A stretch of DNA of 64,000 nucleotides from Aedes albopictus. Taxonomy: Eukaryota; Arthropoda; Insecta; Diptera; Culicidae. Location of the stretch: positions 62,736,580 through 62,800,579 of the forward strand of contig NC_085138.1 in the NCBI RefSeq assembly GCF_035046485.1. The letters are read 5' to 3'. Below are positions 11,840-23,238 of the stretch, piece after piece (the stretch's first letter is position 1; each line of letters begins with the position of its first letter). The translations under genes and the position numbers were made by a program. The notes under the pieces are model-generated. The model was given only the letters and a program-made list of their open reading frames with translations, did no database searches and was not told the DNA's origin.

Positions 11840-12420
11840 TAACATAAAAGTGATGAAATCAATAAAAAAATAACTAAGTTAAGTCAGGACTGATTTTAAA
11901 AAACTTAGAACATAATAGACAATAATAGGCTTTTGAGGAAATACGCGATCTTATGAGTGCTAAACGTTTATTTCTTTGATGAATTGAGCTAATATTTTGA
12001 CACGAAAATGCAAATATGTTGAATTTTGCATATACCAAATACAAATCGTGCCTGATCACAAGCTCAGGCACGAGAGGGCAACCAAAAGTGATCGGAAAAC
12101 GGCAGTCTTTTGATTTACACGTGTGTTGCTGTTCGATCAGTTTTTTACTTACGCCCACACATGTAATCAGAAAAGTTTTGTAGTTCTTATACGCAAAATT
12201 CTTCATCGTATCGGTTTCGTATCAAAATTTGAGTTTTATTCATCAAAGGAAATATAGTTAAACCATCTCAAAGTTGGCAATTTTGTATGACAACCGGCAT
12301 TTGTCCGATTAACTATGCACCCCCGTTGCCGAGTTTCATACCAAATTGTCCATCACATTTCAAGTTCAAGTCTTCAGTAAAAATCATGACTTAACAAAGG
12401 TTTTTTTATTGATTTTATCA
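11840..12420. other. loop of the foldback element
   Basis: Spacer between the arms of the 8243-13099 element. A 110-codon minus frame (11874-12206) has no recognisable domain. No transposase motif is visible. Confidence 0.5.
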
Positions 12421-13479
12421 ATGTTAAATAATCTCTGCATGGAATGGTCGTTCCTATTTCAGAAAAAATGGGCGCAGTAGTCGGGAAATCCATGACGTTA
12501 TCTCGAACTGAATGCGTTGCTACCAGTTACCACGATACCCGTCATATTTGTAGTTATTCAGATAAAAGCTCTTCATGAATCTAAATACTGCCAACCAGTC
12601 CAGAATAAAAGATCCATGTTTAAACTAGCTTGACCATACAACAAGAAAAGCTTCTTTTAATATACGTACATTGGAGTGTCACAAAAACCTTACAATATTC
12701 CAAATATATAAAGTTCTGCAAAAATTTGAAATATTGTCCATTTACTAAAATCCTAATATCTCAGCTTCTAGACAAGATATTTTAAATCTTTTTTTAGATA
12801 GCAACATATAGTACTTTCAGATAAAACTTTCAAAATTGAAAATAAAAAATCGTGCATGTATTTTTTGGTCAAATTTAGGTGAAAAATTCTCAAACACTGG
12901 TCTTTTTATGAACACAAAAACGGATCTGCCGTCAATATAAACACAATATTTCAAAAACTTATCCCCTTCAAGAATCCATAGAAAAATACAAAAATATTGA
13001 AAAAATTCAGAAGTTGAAAAAATATTATGAAAAAATGATTTTGTTGGGACTTTTCATGAAAAAAGGCCATTTTTCAAAAATCGCCCTTGCGGAGCCTCTG
13101 AATGACTTTTTTTAGAAAATCGAAATGTTCCACAAAAATGCTTCAAATATGCATATCTTTCGTTTAAGGGTTGAGCACCTTGACTTTTAGAACATCGATT
13201 TTTTTTGGGACAGTCTATTATCCAGAAACTAAAAAAAATGTTGCATGTTTTTTTGTTTTTCATTCACATTAGTGTAAATAACAAATTATGGAAATAAATG
13301 CCGGTTTCATTTCATAAGCCATGCAGCTATTGAACGTAACAACTGTATCTGAGAAAGCGGTTTTGAAATCCTGCGTAAAGGATAATGTTTGCAGACCAAA
13401 ATCAATTTCGCTCAAATGCTTCTCAAGACCAATAGTTTGCTGCTTGCTATAGGGCACTGCACGCTTCTAAAGTTGCAAA

Positions 13480-14940
13480 GGAAAATTACAGGACTTCCTC
13501 GAAGAATTCATCCAACAATTTCTTAAGGAGCTCCTCTAGCAACTTTGGAAAGAATTTCTCATTGTGTTCTTTATAGGTTTCCCCAACAGGAGAAGAATAA
13601 CATTTCCACAGGAATTCCTACTGGGAATCCCAAAAAAAACTTCTGAAATCATTATAAAAGGATCTGGAGGAATCTCAGAAGGAATCCATGAAGCAACTTC
13701 CAGAAGAATTTCAGAAGGAACTCCTGGAACAATCTTGAAAGGATATAGTGAAATTCAAAAGAAACTCCGTGAGGAGTACCTGGAGCAATTCTAGATGAAG
13801 CTTTCGGAGAAATCTTGAATAAACTTCTGGAAGAATCTTAGAAGGAGATATTTGTAGATTGTCAGAAGGAACTCCTGGTTTAATTTCTGAAGAAAGCACG
13901 TAAGAAATAATTGAAAGAATTCCGTTAGAAATTTCTGAAGGAATCCCGAAAATAACTTTTGGGGAATCACGGAAGATGATCTGCATATAACTCCTGATGA
14001 AATCTTAGAAAGAAAATCCTGGAGGAATTCCAGAAGCAACTATGGGAGGAATCCGTAAAGGGATTCCTCGCAGAATTCTGAGATATCCTGGGGGAATCCT
14101 GGATGGAGTGAATGGAGGGATGCTGGAAAAAGTTACTGAAGGAGTCCCGGGAAAAAAAATCCTGGATAAATCCTAGAAGGAAGTACTCGAGGAATCCCAG
14201 AAGAATCCAGGATGGAATTCCTGAAGGAATCAAAAAAAAAAAAACCTCTGGAGGAATTCCAGAAGCAACTCATGGGAGGGTTTTGAAAGAATGCCGGAGG
14301 GGTTACCTGACAAGATCTTGGAATATCTTCCTGAAGGAAACCAAGAAGGAACTCCTGGAGGAATCCCGAAAGTAACTTCTTTAGGAAACACAGAAAGAAG
14401 TTCTGATGGAATCACAAAAGAAATTCCGGTTAAAATCCTCGTAGAGATGACCAAAGAAACTGCTGGTTGAAGAGAGAAGAAGAAACCTTGAAAGAACTCC
14501 TGAAGGAAACCATGGATAAACTTTTAGAAAAACTTATTTTATTTTATTTTTTTAGTATTTTTAGCTTTTCCATTGTATTTTTTATTTGTGTTTTTCCATG
14601 ACCCGATGTAAAGCTAAAGCTAACAGTTTATCGTATTGCTAATAAATTACAATTACAACCTTAGGAAAAAAAAACTCCTGGAGAAATCTCAGAAGGAGCT
14701 TTTGGAGGAATCTAAGGAGGAACTTCGGAATGAATTATTGGAGGGATCTTTGAAGGAACCCCTGAAGGAATACAATAAGGAGGAATTCTCAAATGGAATC
14801 CCAAAGTCAATTCATGGAGGAATCCCAGAAGGAAGTGCTGGAGGAACTAAAAAGGGAGACATTCTCAAAAATGGGAATCCCAAAAAAACTTCTCGAGGAA
14901 TTCCAAAATAAACTGCTGTAAGAATTTTAGAAGAAACTCC
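13480..14940. repeat. degenerate GGAATTCCTGGAAGAA repeats
   Basis: The richest array of the window. A unit of roughly 15 bases (AAGGAATTCCTGGAG and variants AAGGAATCCCAGAAG) recurs almost without break, interrupted by an unrelated AT-rich insert at about 14525-14660. Because the unit length is near a multiple of three, several overlapping frames on both strands stay open (13564-13794, 13711-13986, 13967-14233, 14112-14375, 14636-14911). Their low-complexity translations (GIPEGI, EESQKELLEE) are not accepted as proteins. Confidence 0.75.
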
Positions 14941-15129
14941 TGCAGGGTCCTTCGAATGTCGTGGTGAATTTTATTCAAATGAAACCAATTTGATATTCTT
15001 AGTAGATTTATTAGTGAGCAAACTAATTTCTTCGAAAGAGCTTCTAAGCTAACATGATATTGGGAGCATCAATTTCCGGTTCTTCGGCATCATGCAGAAC
15101 GATGGGTGGTTTATTAAGTCATTAGCTTT

Positions 15130-15255
15130 AGGGGGCGTCCATAAATGACGTAGCTTTTTTTAAGCGATCTTAGTACCCCCCTCCCCCCTCGTAGCATTTC
15201 GTGACAAATTCAGATACCCCCCTCTATAAATGACGTAGCTTGTAAAACACCCCTC
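15130..15255. repeat. GGGCGTCCATAAATGACGTAGC element
   Basis: GGGGGCGTCCATAAATGACG at about 15130 and CTCTATAAATGACGTAGC at about 15222 resemble the MITE terminus at 10865. C-rich runs (CCCCCTCCCCCC) lie between. Ends are not resolved. Confidence 0.4.
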
Positions 15256-16305
15256 TCCCTCATCAAAATTTTCATGTAAAAAAAACTCGAACTTAGCTCT
15301 GATTTTAATTTTAACTTGTATGTTAATAGAATACATATTTTGAAAAAAACAACAATAGCAAGAAAATTATGAAAAAACAACAATAGCAAGACCGCCAGGT
15401 TCAGATCACCGACATCAAGACTATAGGTGCAACCAGTGGAGATTATCACTATAGAGCGATTCCAAGCAATAGCATCAAAATTAAGGAAAATTTTTAATTC
15501 ATGATTTTCTATTGAACTGAAACTTTGCACAGTTTTTCAGTTCCATCTAAATCGCCATTTTTCGATATCAAATTTTTATTTAGAGCCACGACTAACTTTT
15601 CAAAAGGGTGTATGTGAAAATGGTTCAAAAATATTCAAAAATATGCACAGCAAAAACGGATTGTTCGATTGTTATGAATTTTTCAGCAAAGTTAGATAGC
15701 TAAATGGTGATTTCTAAGAAAATATACACTGTGAAAAAAATCTATTTTATCATTGAAAAACATCATTTTTGTCACAAAAACTCAAATATCTCAGAACCCT
15801 ATCTTTTTACCAACTTGAATTTTTTAGGGAAAACGGTCCATTGTATTAGCAATCTACCATAAAAATTTGGTGATGGTAAACTAATAAACAAAAAAGTTAT
15901 AACATTTCAAAAATTTCACAATTTTTACATTTATTAAAAAAAAAATTTTCTGTGTAAATTATTTCGGCCGGGAATCGCGATTTGATGCTGATTTTATTGT
16001 TCAGCAAAGTTAGATTACTAAATGGCGATTCCTAAGAAAATATACACTGTGAAAAAAATCTTTTTTAACATTAAAAAATATCATTTTTGTCACAAAAACT
16101 CAAATATCTCAAAACCCTATCTTTTTACCAACGTAATTTTTTAGAGAAAACGGTCCATTGTATTAGCAATCTACCATGAAAATAAACAAAAAAATTATGA
16201 CAATTCAAACATTTCACAATTTTTACATTTAGTAATAATTTTTTTTGGTGTAAATTATTTCGGCCGGAAATTGAAGTTTGATGCTGATTTTATTGTTAAT
16301 GGCCT

Positions 16306-17335
16306 TGCGTGAGTAAAACAAGTTGTTTTTATTATATATTATATATACATATAATATACTATGTACCGTAATGTTCCGATTTTATCACGCCCTCCGCGCA
16401 TTAGTCGTTTATTCATTAATTTGCTGTTACATTTGAGGACAAGTGTTTTCCCTCTTCTTCAAGATGAATGTTGAAAGCGTGTTTTGCAACGTTAAAAATA
16501 TTGAAATGGGTATAGATGTTGAAGAATATTACAGGGCATTTTTGAAAAGGGGCGTAATTAAATTGTTTAAACAGATGTCGCTGATGGCAATTTCTCAGTT
16601 GTTGTCGTTTTCGAACTTCCTGCGCCCTGCTTTACCGATGATATACAGATGGCTCGTTTGTCAAATTTTAGACGGCAGGACGTGCAAATGCGTAATTTTG
16701 TACACAATGTGGACATTTGGGCATAACCAGTCTCTTTCAGTTTATCTATGGTGCTTTCGGTGAGATTTCGTAACTCTTTTGAACATTTTTTTTCATCAAA
16801 CGGTCTACAAGAGAGCGTTGAGTTGAAGACCTTTGAGAAAGCGACTGTTCATCTTGTTCGTTAGATTATAATAAACAAAATCACTTATTAATTTTAACTT
16901 ACTTGTTTGGTGTTGGTGGCTGAAGAAAAAAAAAATACTATACAATTTTTAATATTCATAGCGGTAGTATTTTTTTGTTTTTTTCGTGAGCATTGTCAGG
17001 TATGTATACAGACAAACAAACGTAACACTGGCGAAATTTTCATTGACCACGCCTTCAACGATCATTTTGAATCTTGGTTGTGGCTTTCATAACAAGAAGA
17101 GCGCCCATCGTTTTTCTTTGCGTTTGACGTTTCACACTAGCGCCTTCTGATGACGATATTGCACAACGCAGTGTTTCGTGAAACATTTCCACCAGGTGGT
17201 GATAGTGTGAACTGGGCGATGAATTTTCACTAAAATTGTTCTAGGCGTTTCGTCTGTTTGTCTGTGGTATGTACCTCTTATGCATTTGTTGTTGTTGAAG
17301 TTACTCGCATTCTTCCGATCATAAAGTCTGTTCTC
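16306..17335. other. interior of foldback, unassigned
   Basis: AT-rich sequence with a TATATATAC-type run near 16325-16365. A 106-codon plus frame (16443-16763) has cysteine-rich hydrophobic content but no family that I recognise. Its function is unknown and it may be chance. Confidence 0.35.
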
Positions 17336-17337
17336 TA

Positions 17338-17558
17338 CACACTTAATTTTGATTACCGAGTTCGGTAATTTTTTGACGAGATTAAAACTGCTGAGCACCG
17401 AACTCGTTCAGCAAAAATGCATTGTTTACCTTTTCCATACGATTTTGACAGTTGTTTTACTGAGCCTCAGTAAAATCGATTACCGAAACTACCGAGATCG
17501 TACTGCTGTTATAATCTCGTCAAAAAAGTACCGAACAGGCAATTCAGAAATAAGTGTG
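17338..17558. mobile_element. 221-bp TA-flanked MITE
   Basis: Termini CACACTTAATTTTGATTACCG and, from the other strand, CACACTTATTTCTGAATTGC are inverted, with a further shared GTTCGGTA and TTTTTTGACGAGATTA in both arms. TA at 17336-17337 and 17559-17560. TA duplication suggests mobilisation by a Tc1/mariner-type transposase. There is no coding capacity. Confidence 0.75.
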
Positions 17559-18394
17559 TAAGAGGGATTTTTTTTGCGGATAAACTAGACGTATACGCGT
17601 ATAAAAAACTTTTATTATACAGCTTTTGTCTTAAAAATAAATTCAATTCCATTTTTCTTATAATCAACAGCTTTTCAACACTATCAAGGGATTTTTTCAC
17701 CAGTCACGTACAATAAAAAGTATGACAATCTCAATATTTTTGATCACAACACTGGATCGCGTCTAAGTTTCAAATAGATACTATAGTAATTACGAATAAT
17801 CAAACTAAAGTATCATGAAAACAACTTGTTTAATTCAGGCGGTAGCCTTTACAATAAAATCAGCATCAAAATATAATTCTCGAAATAATTTACACAGAAA
17901 AAAAATTTTTTTGTTACTAAATGTAAAAATTGTGAAATGTTTGAAATGTCATAACTTTTTTGTTTATCAGTTTACCATCACCAAAATTTTATGGTAGATA
18001 GCTGATATAATGGGCCATTTCCCCTAAAAAATTGAAGTTGGTAAAAAGATAGGGTTTTGAGATATTTGAGTTTTTGTGACAAATATCATATTTTTTCAAA
18101 GTAGAAAAAGAAATTTTTTACAGTGTATATTTTCTAAGGAATCATCATTTAGTTATCTAACTTTGCTGAAAAATTTATAACAATCGAACAATCCGTTTTT
18201 GCTGTACAGCTTTTAGAATATTTTAGAACTATTTTCGCATACACCCTTTTGAAAAGTTAGTCGTGAGTGAATATGAAGGTTTAATATCAAAAAATGGCGA
18301 TTTATATGAAATTGAAAAACTGTGCAAAGTTTCAGATATTTTTGAAATGGTCGCTCAGGATCGACTGACATGACTCCGTGGAATTCCTCTATAC

Positions 18395-18500
18395 TGCTGA
18401 CTTGCAGGGCCTGACAATAACCTCTGACTTTTCGGCATACATAGTTCTTCCATTGCACTCGGATATCGATCAACCGCCGCTCGTTCTGAAGAACAGAAGC
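18395..18500 (-). pseudogene. fragment resembling RTE-like 5' UTR
   Basis: The plus-strand text GGGCCTGACAATAACCTCTG ... GCACTCGGATATCGATCAACCGCC aligns with 30805-30905 (GGGCCTGACACCAACCCCCT ... GCACTCGGACGTAGATCAGCCGCC), which lies upstream of the endonuclease of the RTE-like element at 27559-31085. So this is probably a detached 5' leader of a related element. Confidence 0.45.
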
Positions 18501-20375
18501 GGTAACGGTAACAAAGTTGGGATTGAATGCTCGACCAACTGCATGCAGAACTGAGTATCGAAACACTTCAAGGTCAAGTTAGTTGATCTGATCACCAAGT
18601 CACCAAGGTTCAATTCAGCAACTAATAGCTTTCAAGCTCTACACTACCGAGTTCAGATCTAACGTACAATACTCTAAAGCCATCAGATCTGACAACTCCT
18701 CCTGCACCGGAGACAAGCAATCAGTAGTTCCTACTAGTTTGTCGATTTTCGCTGGGATTGGATCCGATGCAGTCAGCAATGTCGTATAGTTGTAGACATA
18801 AGTCGTGTAGTGTCGCGAGTGTACGTAATTAATTGCTCAGATCCGCTCCCGCTGAGTAGCCGTCCCGTCCCTCCGATGACCACTGCGCACCGGTCGGTCG
18901 TCGTGTCGCACACGTTCTCCGCTTGTAGCGGAGTGACTCCCAGCCGGTGCGGTGCGGTGTGGATGCTAAATGAACATCATCACGTTTGGCGCGCTCGTTC
19001 GTTCAGCCAGCCGTGTTCGACTCCAACAGACCCCCAAGGGGAGCGGAGCGACGGAGAGGTGTCGACGGATAAAAAGTCATAATAAATAATTAATTAATTC
19101 GGTGCCACTTCTGCTTACTGCTTTGCTACCGAGTTGTTGCTGCTGCTGTTGTTTGCGGTGGGAAGCTAATTTGCACTCTTCAGTTTGCAGCTACTGATTG
19201 TACTGCTTTTCAAGATGATGCGAACATCTACATACCTACAACATGAAAACAAAGGTCATGTAAATAATAATAAAAAAAAATCACCCTATCAAATCCCCGA
19301 TTAAGCCGGGATTCGATCTTGGACACCTTCAGGACAGTTTTGCTGCGCGTTTACTGACATACCTAAGGAAATTCTAAATTTGATCAGTTATTTGTCACGT
19401 GCTCCTGCTGTGAAACTTCGTAGTAAGCACTTCATTCAAATATTTTAGGCATCATTTAATTTCTTGGTTATGTTCTCTCTTTTTTTCATACTTTTCTTTC
19501 AATATATATTATTCAAAATTGAGCTGATCACACTACTATTAGCAGTAGTATTGGTACATATTTCCGAAACTGGAAACAGGGCAATATTGTATCAACATTG
19601 ACATGTCTCCGACTTGGGTTGTCCGATTTGTATGGCAGAGATTGCAAAGGGACTCAATAATACCCAAGCCATGTATGCCAGAGCTTTGTGGTTTGCTACT
19701 GCTCGACGAATAAAAATCAGCAAAAAGAGCTCGGAAGAGTGCAGGGAAACGCAGTGTCCAAGGTGGCAACCGAAGCCACCAATTAGCATACAATCGTGTA
19801 ATTCGAATCCCACCACAAGACGAGGACGGAACGAGCGAGCGAGAGTGTCATTGAGATGAAAACCAGAATCAGAAACAGAGATAAAAGTCCGGCGTGTGTG
19901 TGCAAACAGAAGCAGAAACAACAGAGGAAAACGAAACAACAGAATGATCACATCGGTCGGAATCAGAAGCACAAGCAGTGCAGTGAGCAGAAATAATAAA
20001 ATTTAAACAACACCATCCAACACAGCAAAATTGAGGCGGCTTTAGGTGGTTGGAAATCTGTTGTAGCTCTTGTGCAAAGGATGGTGTGGGGTCGTGGAAG
20101 CAAGGCCGGTAAAAGGCGCAACGAAGCGGAGTAAAAACTGAACTAAAGAAAATTACTCGTTTTAACGTCATCCAGTCGGGTTTCGTGGCGGTCTTGCCGC
20201 GCCACCCCGGTCACCGACTTTGATTGCGGTTATTTCATACAGCTATGGTTTGGATGTTTTTTGCGATATTTTTTTCTTTCATTTTATTTTTGCAATTTTA
20301 ATCCAGGGTGGTCAGAATGGATTGGATATCAACATAACGATCGATCGTAGAGCCAGTCACCGCCCAATTTCTAAA
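18501..20375. other. unassigned, partly GC-rich noncoding DNA
   Basis: Two GC-richer patches (about 18800-19080 and 19600-20180) resemble insect 5'-leader or promoter DNA in composition but carry no recognised coding frame. Overlapping frames on both strands at 19539-20171 are without domain signatures. A tRNA-like box B (AGATCGAATCCCG on minus, near 19305-19325) may be a SINE remnant. Confidence 0.35.
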
Positions 20376-20824
20376 AAAAAAAATCCTAAAGGAATATCTG
20401 AAAGAATCTCTTGCAGAAAAATTTCTGGATAAACTCCTGGAGGAAATACTAGAAGAATTCCTGGAGAAATTCTTTGAGAATTTCCGAAAGAATTCCTGGA
20501 TCATTTCCTGGATAAATTTCTGGAGGAATTCCTGGCGGAATTCTCGGTAGAATTTCTGGAGGGATTCCTGGAGAAATTCCTGGAGGCCTGATGCATTGAT
20601 TGATTTGTCATTATTAAAGAGACTTTCAGCCTTTGGCTGGTTCGTCTCTATCGCCTGATGCAGGAATCCCTGGAGTAACTCTTGGAATAATTCTTGGATA
20701 AATTCCGAAAGATATTTCTGAAGGAATCTCTAGAGAATTTCCTGGAGAAATTGTTGAAGTAAATTTTTGAAGATATTTCTAGAGGAGTTCCTGAATGAAA
20801 TCCAATAAAAATCCCTATAGTTTC
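20376..20824. repeat. degenerate GGAATTCCTGGA repeats
   Basis: Repeat units AATTCCTGGAGGAAT and variants run to the edge of the N run. The array is interrupted by a 57-bp retroposed insertion at 20596-20652. Confidence 0.7.
20596..20652 (-). mobile_element. ultra-short retroposed 3' end (57 bp)
   Basis: A 57-base insert is flanked by perfect 10-bp direct repeats GCCTGATGCA (20586-20595 and 20653-20662). Read on minus it is a hairpin (GAGAC...GTCTC and CAGCC...GGCTG) followed by TTTAATAATGACAAAT, matching the 3' end of the SINE at 56625-56800. It appears to be an extreme 5'-truncated retroposition. Confidence 0.75.
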
Positions 20825-21324
20825 NNNNNNNNNNNNNNNNNNNNNNNNNNNNNNNNNNNNNNNNNNNNNNNNNNNNNNNNNNNNNNNNNNNNNNNNNNNN
20901 NNNNNNNNNNNNNNNNNNNNNNNNNNNNNNNNNNNNNNNNNNNNNNNNNNNNNNNNNNNNNNNNNNNNNNNNNNNNNNNNNNNNNNNNNNNNNNNNNNNN
21001 NNNNNNNNNNNNNNNNNNNNNNNNNNNNNNNNNNNNNNNNNNNNNNNNNNNNNNNNNNNNNNNNNNNNNNNNNNNNNNNNNNNNNNNNNNNNNNNNNNNN
21101 NNNNNNNNNNNNNNNNNNNNNNNNNNNNNNNNNNNNNNNNNNNNNNNNNNNNNNNNNNNNNNNNNNNNNNNNNNNNNNNNNNNNNNNNNNNNNNNNNNNN
21201 NNNNNNNNNNNNNNNNNNNNNNNNNNNNNNNNNNNNNNNNNNNNNNNNNNNNNNNNNNNNNNNNNNNNNNNNNNNNNNNNNNNNNNNNNNNNNNNNNNNN
21301 NNNNNNNNNNNNNNNNNNNNNNNN
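20825..21324. other. assembly gap, exactly 500 N
   Basis: A run of 500 N. The right edge opens directly inside a LINE ORF2 reading frame; the left edge ends in degenerate repeats. It is paired with an identical 500-N run at 46325-46824. Confidence 1.
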
Positions 21325-22824
21325 TCTTCTCAATATCTCGGTCTCTGGTTTGACTCTAAATGCACCTGGGGGAAGCACATTGTGTATCTGTTACAAAAAT
21401 GCCAAAAGCGAATCAATTTTATGCGAACTATTACCGGAACATGGTGGGGAGCTCACCCGGAAGATCTGATCAAGCTGTACCAAACAACCATTCTGTCGGT
21501 TTTAGAATACGGTAGCTTCTGTTTTCAATCCGCGGCGAAAACACACTTGCTGAAGATTCAATGGGTTCAGTACCGTTGCCTTCGGATCGCGTTAGGTTGC
21601 ATGAACTCAACTCACACTATGAGTTTAGAGGTACTTGCTGGTGTACAGCCTCTGACAGACCGCTTTGCGGAGTTATCATTCCGGTTCCTCATCCGATGCG
21701 AGGTTGTGAATCCATTGGTCATTGAAAACTTCGAAAAGCTGCTTGAACAGAACCCTCAAACTCGTTTTATGAGTGTGTACTACTGGTACATGACGTTGGA
21801 GGTAAGCCCATCTCCGGTTAACACCAATCGTGACAACTTCTCAGACTTCGACAGTTCCTCTGTGGATTTTGATCTGTCCATGAAGGATGAGATCACCGGA
21901 ATACCAGAATCTTTTCGTTCCGTGTGTATTCCACAAATTTTTGCAAGTAAGTTCGGGCATGTGAGCGGGGACAGACAGTTCTTCACAGATGGTTCGAAAA
22001 CCGATGATTCGACTGGTTTCGGTGTCTACAACGAATTTCATAGCGCCACCTTCATGCTTCAAAAGCCATGCTCGGTATACATTGCTGAGCTAGCGGCTAT
22101 ATATTACACCTTAGAGTACATTCGCACTCTCCCACCTGAGCACTACTTCATTTTTACCGACAGTCTAAGTTCTCTGGAGGCTGTTCGGTCAATGAAACTG
22201 ATGAAGCACTCAGCGTACTTCCTGAATGGAATTCGCCAAGTCTTGAGTGCTTTGTCCAAACGCTCATACACCATCACCATAGCTTGGGTCCCTTCACATT
22301 GCTCTATTCCGGGTAATGAGAAAGCGGACTCTCTGGCTAAGGTGGGCGCTAGCGAAGGCGATATTTACGAGCGTCAAATTGCCTTCGACGAATTTTTTGC
22401 ATTAGCCCGTCAGGAGACCTTGATCAGCTGGCAACACAAATGGAGAGATGGAGAGATGGGTAGATGGTTGCACTCCATCATTCCGCAGGTATCGAAGAAG
22501 CCATGGTTCAAAGGGTTGGATTTGGGCCGCGATTTCATTCGGGTAATGTGTCGGCTGATGTCCAACCACTATTTGTTAAACGCACATACCTTCCGTATTG
22601 GGCTCTCGGAAAGCAATCTCTGTGTCTGCGGCGTGGCTTACCAGGATATCGAACATGTCGTGTGGGGATGCGATGAGCATCGTGAAGTCAGATCTGAGCT
22701 GTATGAAACTCTCCGGGTCCGAGGAAAACAACAGAAACCCGTTAGAGAAGTGTTGGCAGGTCTTGATTTGGAGTACATGGATCTTATTTACCAGTTTTTG
22801 AAACGTGTTGATGTCAGAATTTGA
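21325..22824 (+). CDS. I-like LINE ORF2, C-terminal part (RT thumb, RNase H)
   Basis: The frame is open from the first base after the gap for 499 codons. It begins in the late reverse transcriptase region (YLGLWFDSKCTWG, TITGTWWGAHPEDLI, LEYGSFCF). Then comes an RNase H domain at about 21955-22360 with its acidic residues in FFTDGSK, IAELAAI and FTDSLSS, and in WVPSHCSIPGNEKADSLAK. A terminal CVCG...H...C zinc-binding stretch lies near 22620-22675. The missing N-terminal part is at 46825-49020 on minus. Together these make a protein of about 1,238 residues if no bases are lost in the gap. RNase H presence fits the I or a related clade. No stops or frameshifts are visible, so this half looks intact. 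The internal ATG at 21382 is not the true start. Confidence 0.9.
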   Translation, partial: SSQYLGLWFDSKCTWGKHIVYLLQKCQKRINFMRTITGTWWGAHPEDLIKLYQTTILSVLEYGSFCFQSAAKTHLLKIQWVQYRCLRIALGCMNSTHTMSLEVLAGVQPLTDRFAELSFRFLIRCEVVNPLVIENFEKLLEQNPQTRFMSVYYWYMTLEVSPSPVNTNRDNFSDFDSSSVDFDLSMKDEITGIPESFRSVCIPQIFASKFGHVSGDRQFFTDGSKTDDSTGFGVYNEFHSATFMLQKPCSVYIAELAAIYYTLEYIRTLPPEHYFIFTDSLSSLEAVRSMKLMKHSAYFLNGIRQVLSALSKRSYTITIAWVPSHCSIPGNEKADSLAKVGASEGDIYERQIAFDEFFALARQETLISWQHKWRDGEMGRWLHSIIPQVSKKPWFKGLDLGRDFIRVMCRLMSNHYLLNAHTFRIGLSESNLCVCGVAYQDIEHVVWGCDEHREVRSELYETLRVRGKQQKPVREVLAGLDLEYMDLIYQFLKRVDVRI

Positions 22825-23238
22825 TCTCGTACGTTCCTTGTTTTCGTTGCCCGAAATTTGGTTTTGTTGTTCGCTCCCTGTCTTTCGTTGCCCCCCTTTC
22901 CGTTTGTCCTCTTCTTGTCGTTGTCTTCCGATAAAGCCCTTTCTGTTTAGTCCCGTTACAGATCAGGACAGTCGGTCCCATCAAGGTTTTTAGTATAAGA
23001 TAGCAAGTAATTTAGTATAAGTTCCTTAAATCCCTCCTTTCCAACTTTATATATTTGTTATCCCTAACCTCGAAACAGCCGCGAGTACTTCGGCTCCCAA
23101 AACTAACCTAGTATTAAGTCAGTATAAATTTTAAAACAACATGTAAAATCAACATAAAAAAAATGTAAAGATGATTTCGGCTCTGTTATGCCCAAGTGGC
23201 GCCCAAGCCTTCCAAATAAACGAATAAGTAAAAAAAAA
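22825..23238 (+). other. I-like LINE 3' UTR with poly(A)
   Basis: Noncoding stretch between the ORF2 stop and the A run. It is C/T-rich at first (about 22850-22960), then AT-rich. A terminal A run of about 11 bases follows AATAAACGAATAAGT, typical of target-primed reverse transcription. The duplication begins within the last two A bases. Confidence 0.8.

Larger units (their letters stand above)
8243..13099. mobile_element. large foldback element with nested insertion
   Basis: The left arm (8243-8629, continued at 11551 to about 11840) is the reverse complement of the right arm (about 12420-13099). Termini are AGAGGTTCCGCTAGGGCG on the left and, from the other strand, AGAGGCTCCGCAAGGGCG on the right. 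Without the 2.9-kb insertion at 8630-11550 the element would be about 1.93 kb, with arms near 680 bases around a loop of about 580 bases. The loop has no convincing coding frame. No target duplication was found, so the superfamily is undetermined. Confidence 0.7.
15520..18335. mobile_element. large foldback element with duplicated left arm
   Basis: The left side (15520-16305) and right side (about 17840-18335) are inverted copies; the outer match begins at GAACTGAAACTTTGCACAG and ends at CTGTGCAAAGTTTCAG. In the left arm a module of about 320 bases appears twice in tandem (about 15665-15995 and 16000-16300: CAGCAAAGTTAGAT, AATATACACTGTGAAAAAAAT, AAAACGGTCCATTGTATTAG), while the right arm has one copy. 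The interior carries a TA-flanked MITE at 17338-17558. No transposase was seen. Confidence 0.65.

Noticed and set aside
13564..14375. Overlapping 75-91 codon frames in the degenerate repeat
   Set aside because: Low-complexity translations on both strands explained by the repeat unit; no start context or domain.
20795..21469. Long open frames running through the N run (also 20815-21378, 46270-46977, 46277-46834)
   Set aside because: They are open only because N bases give no stops.
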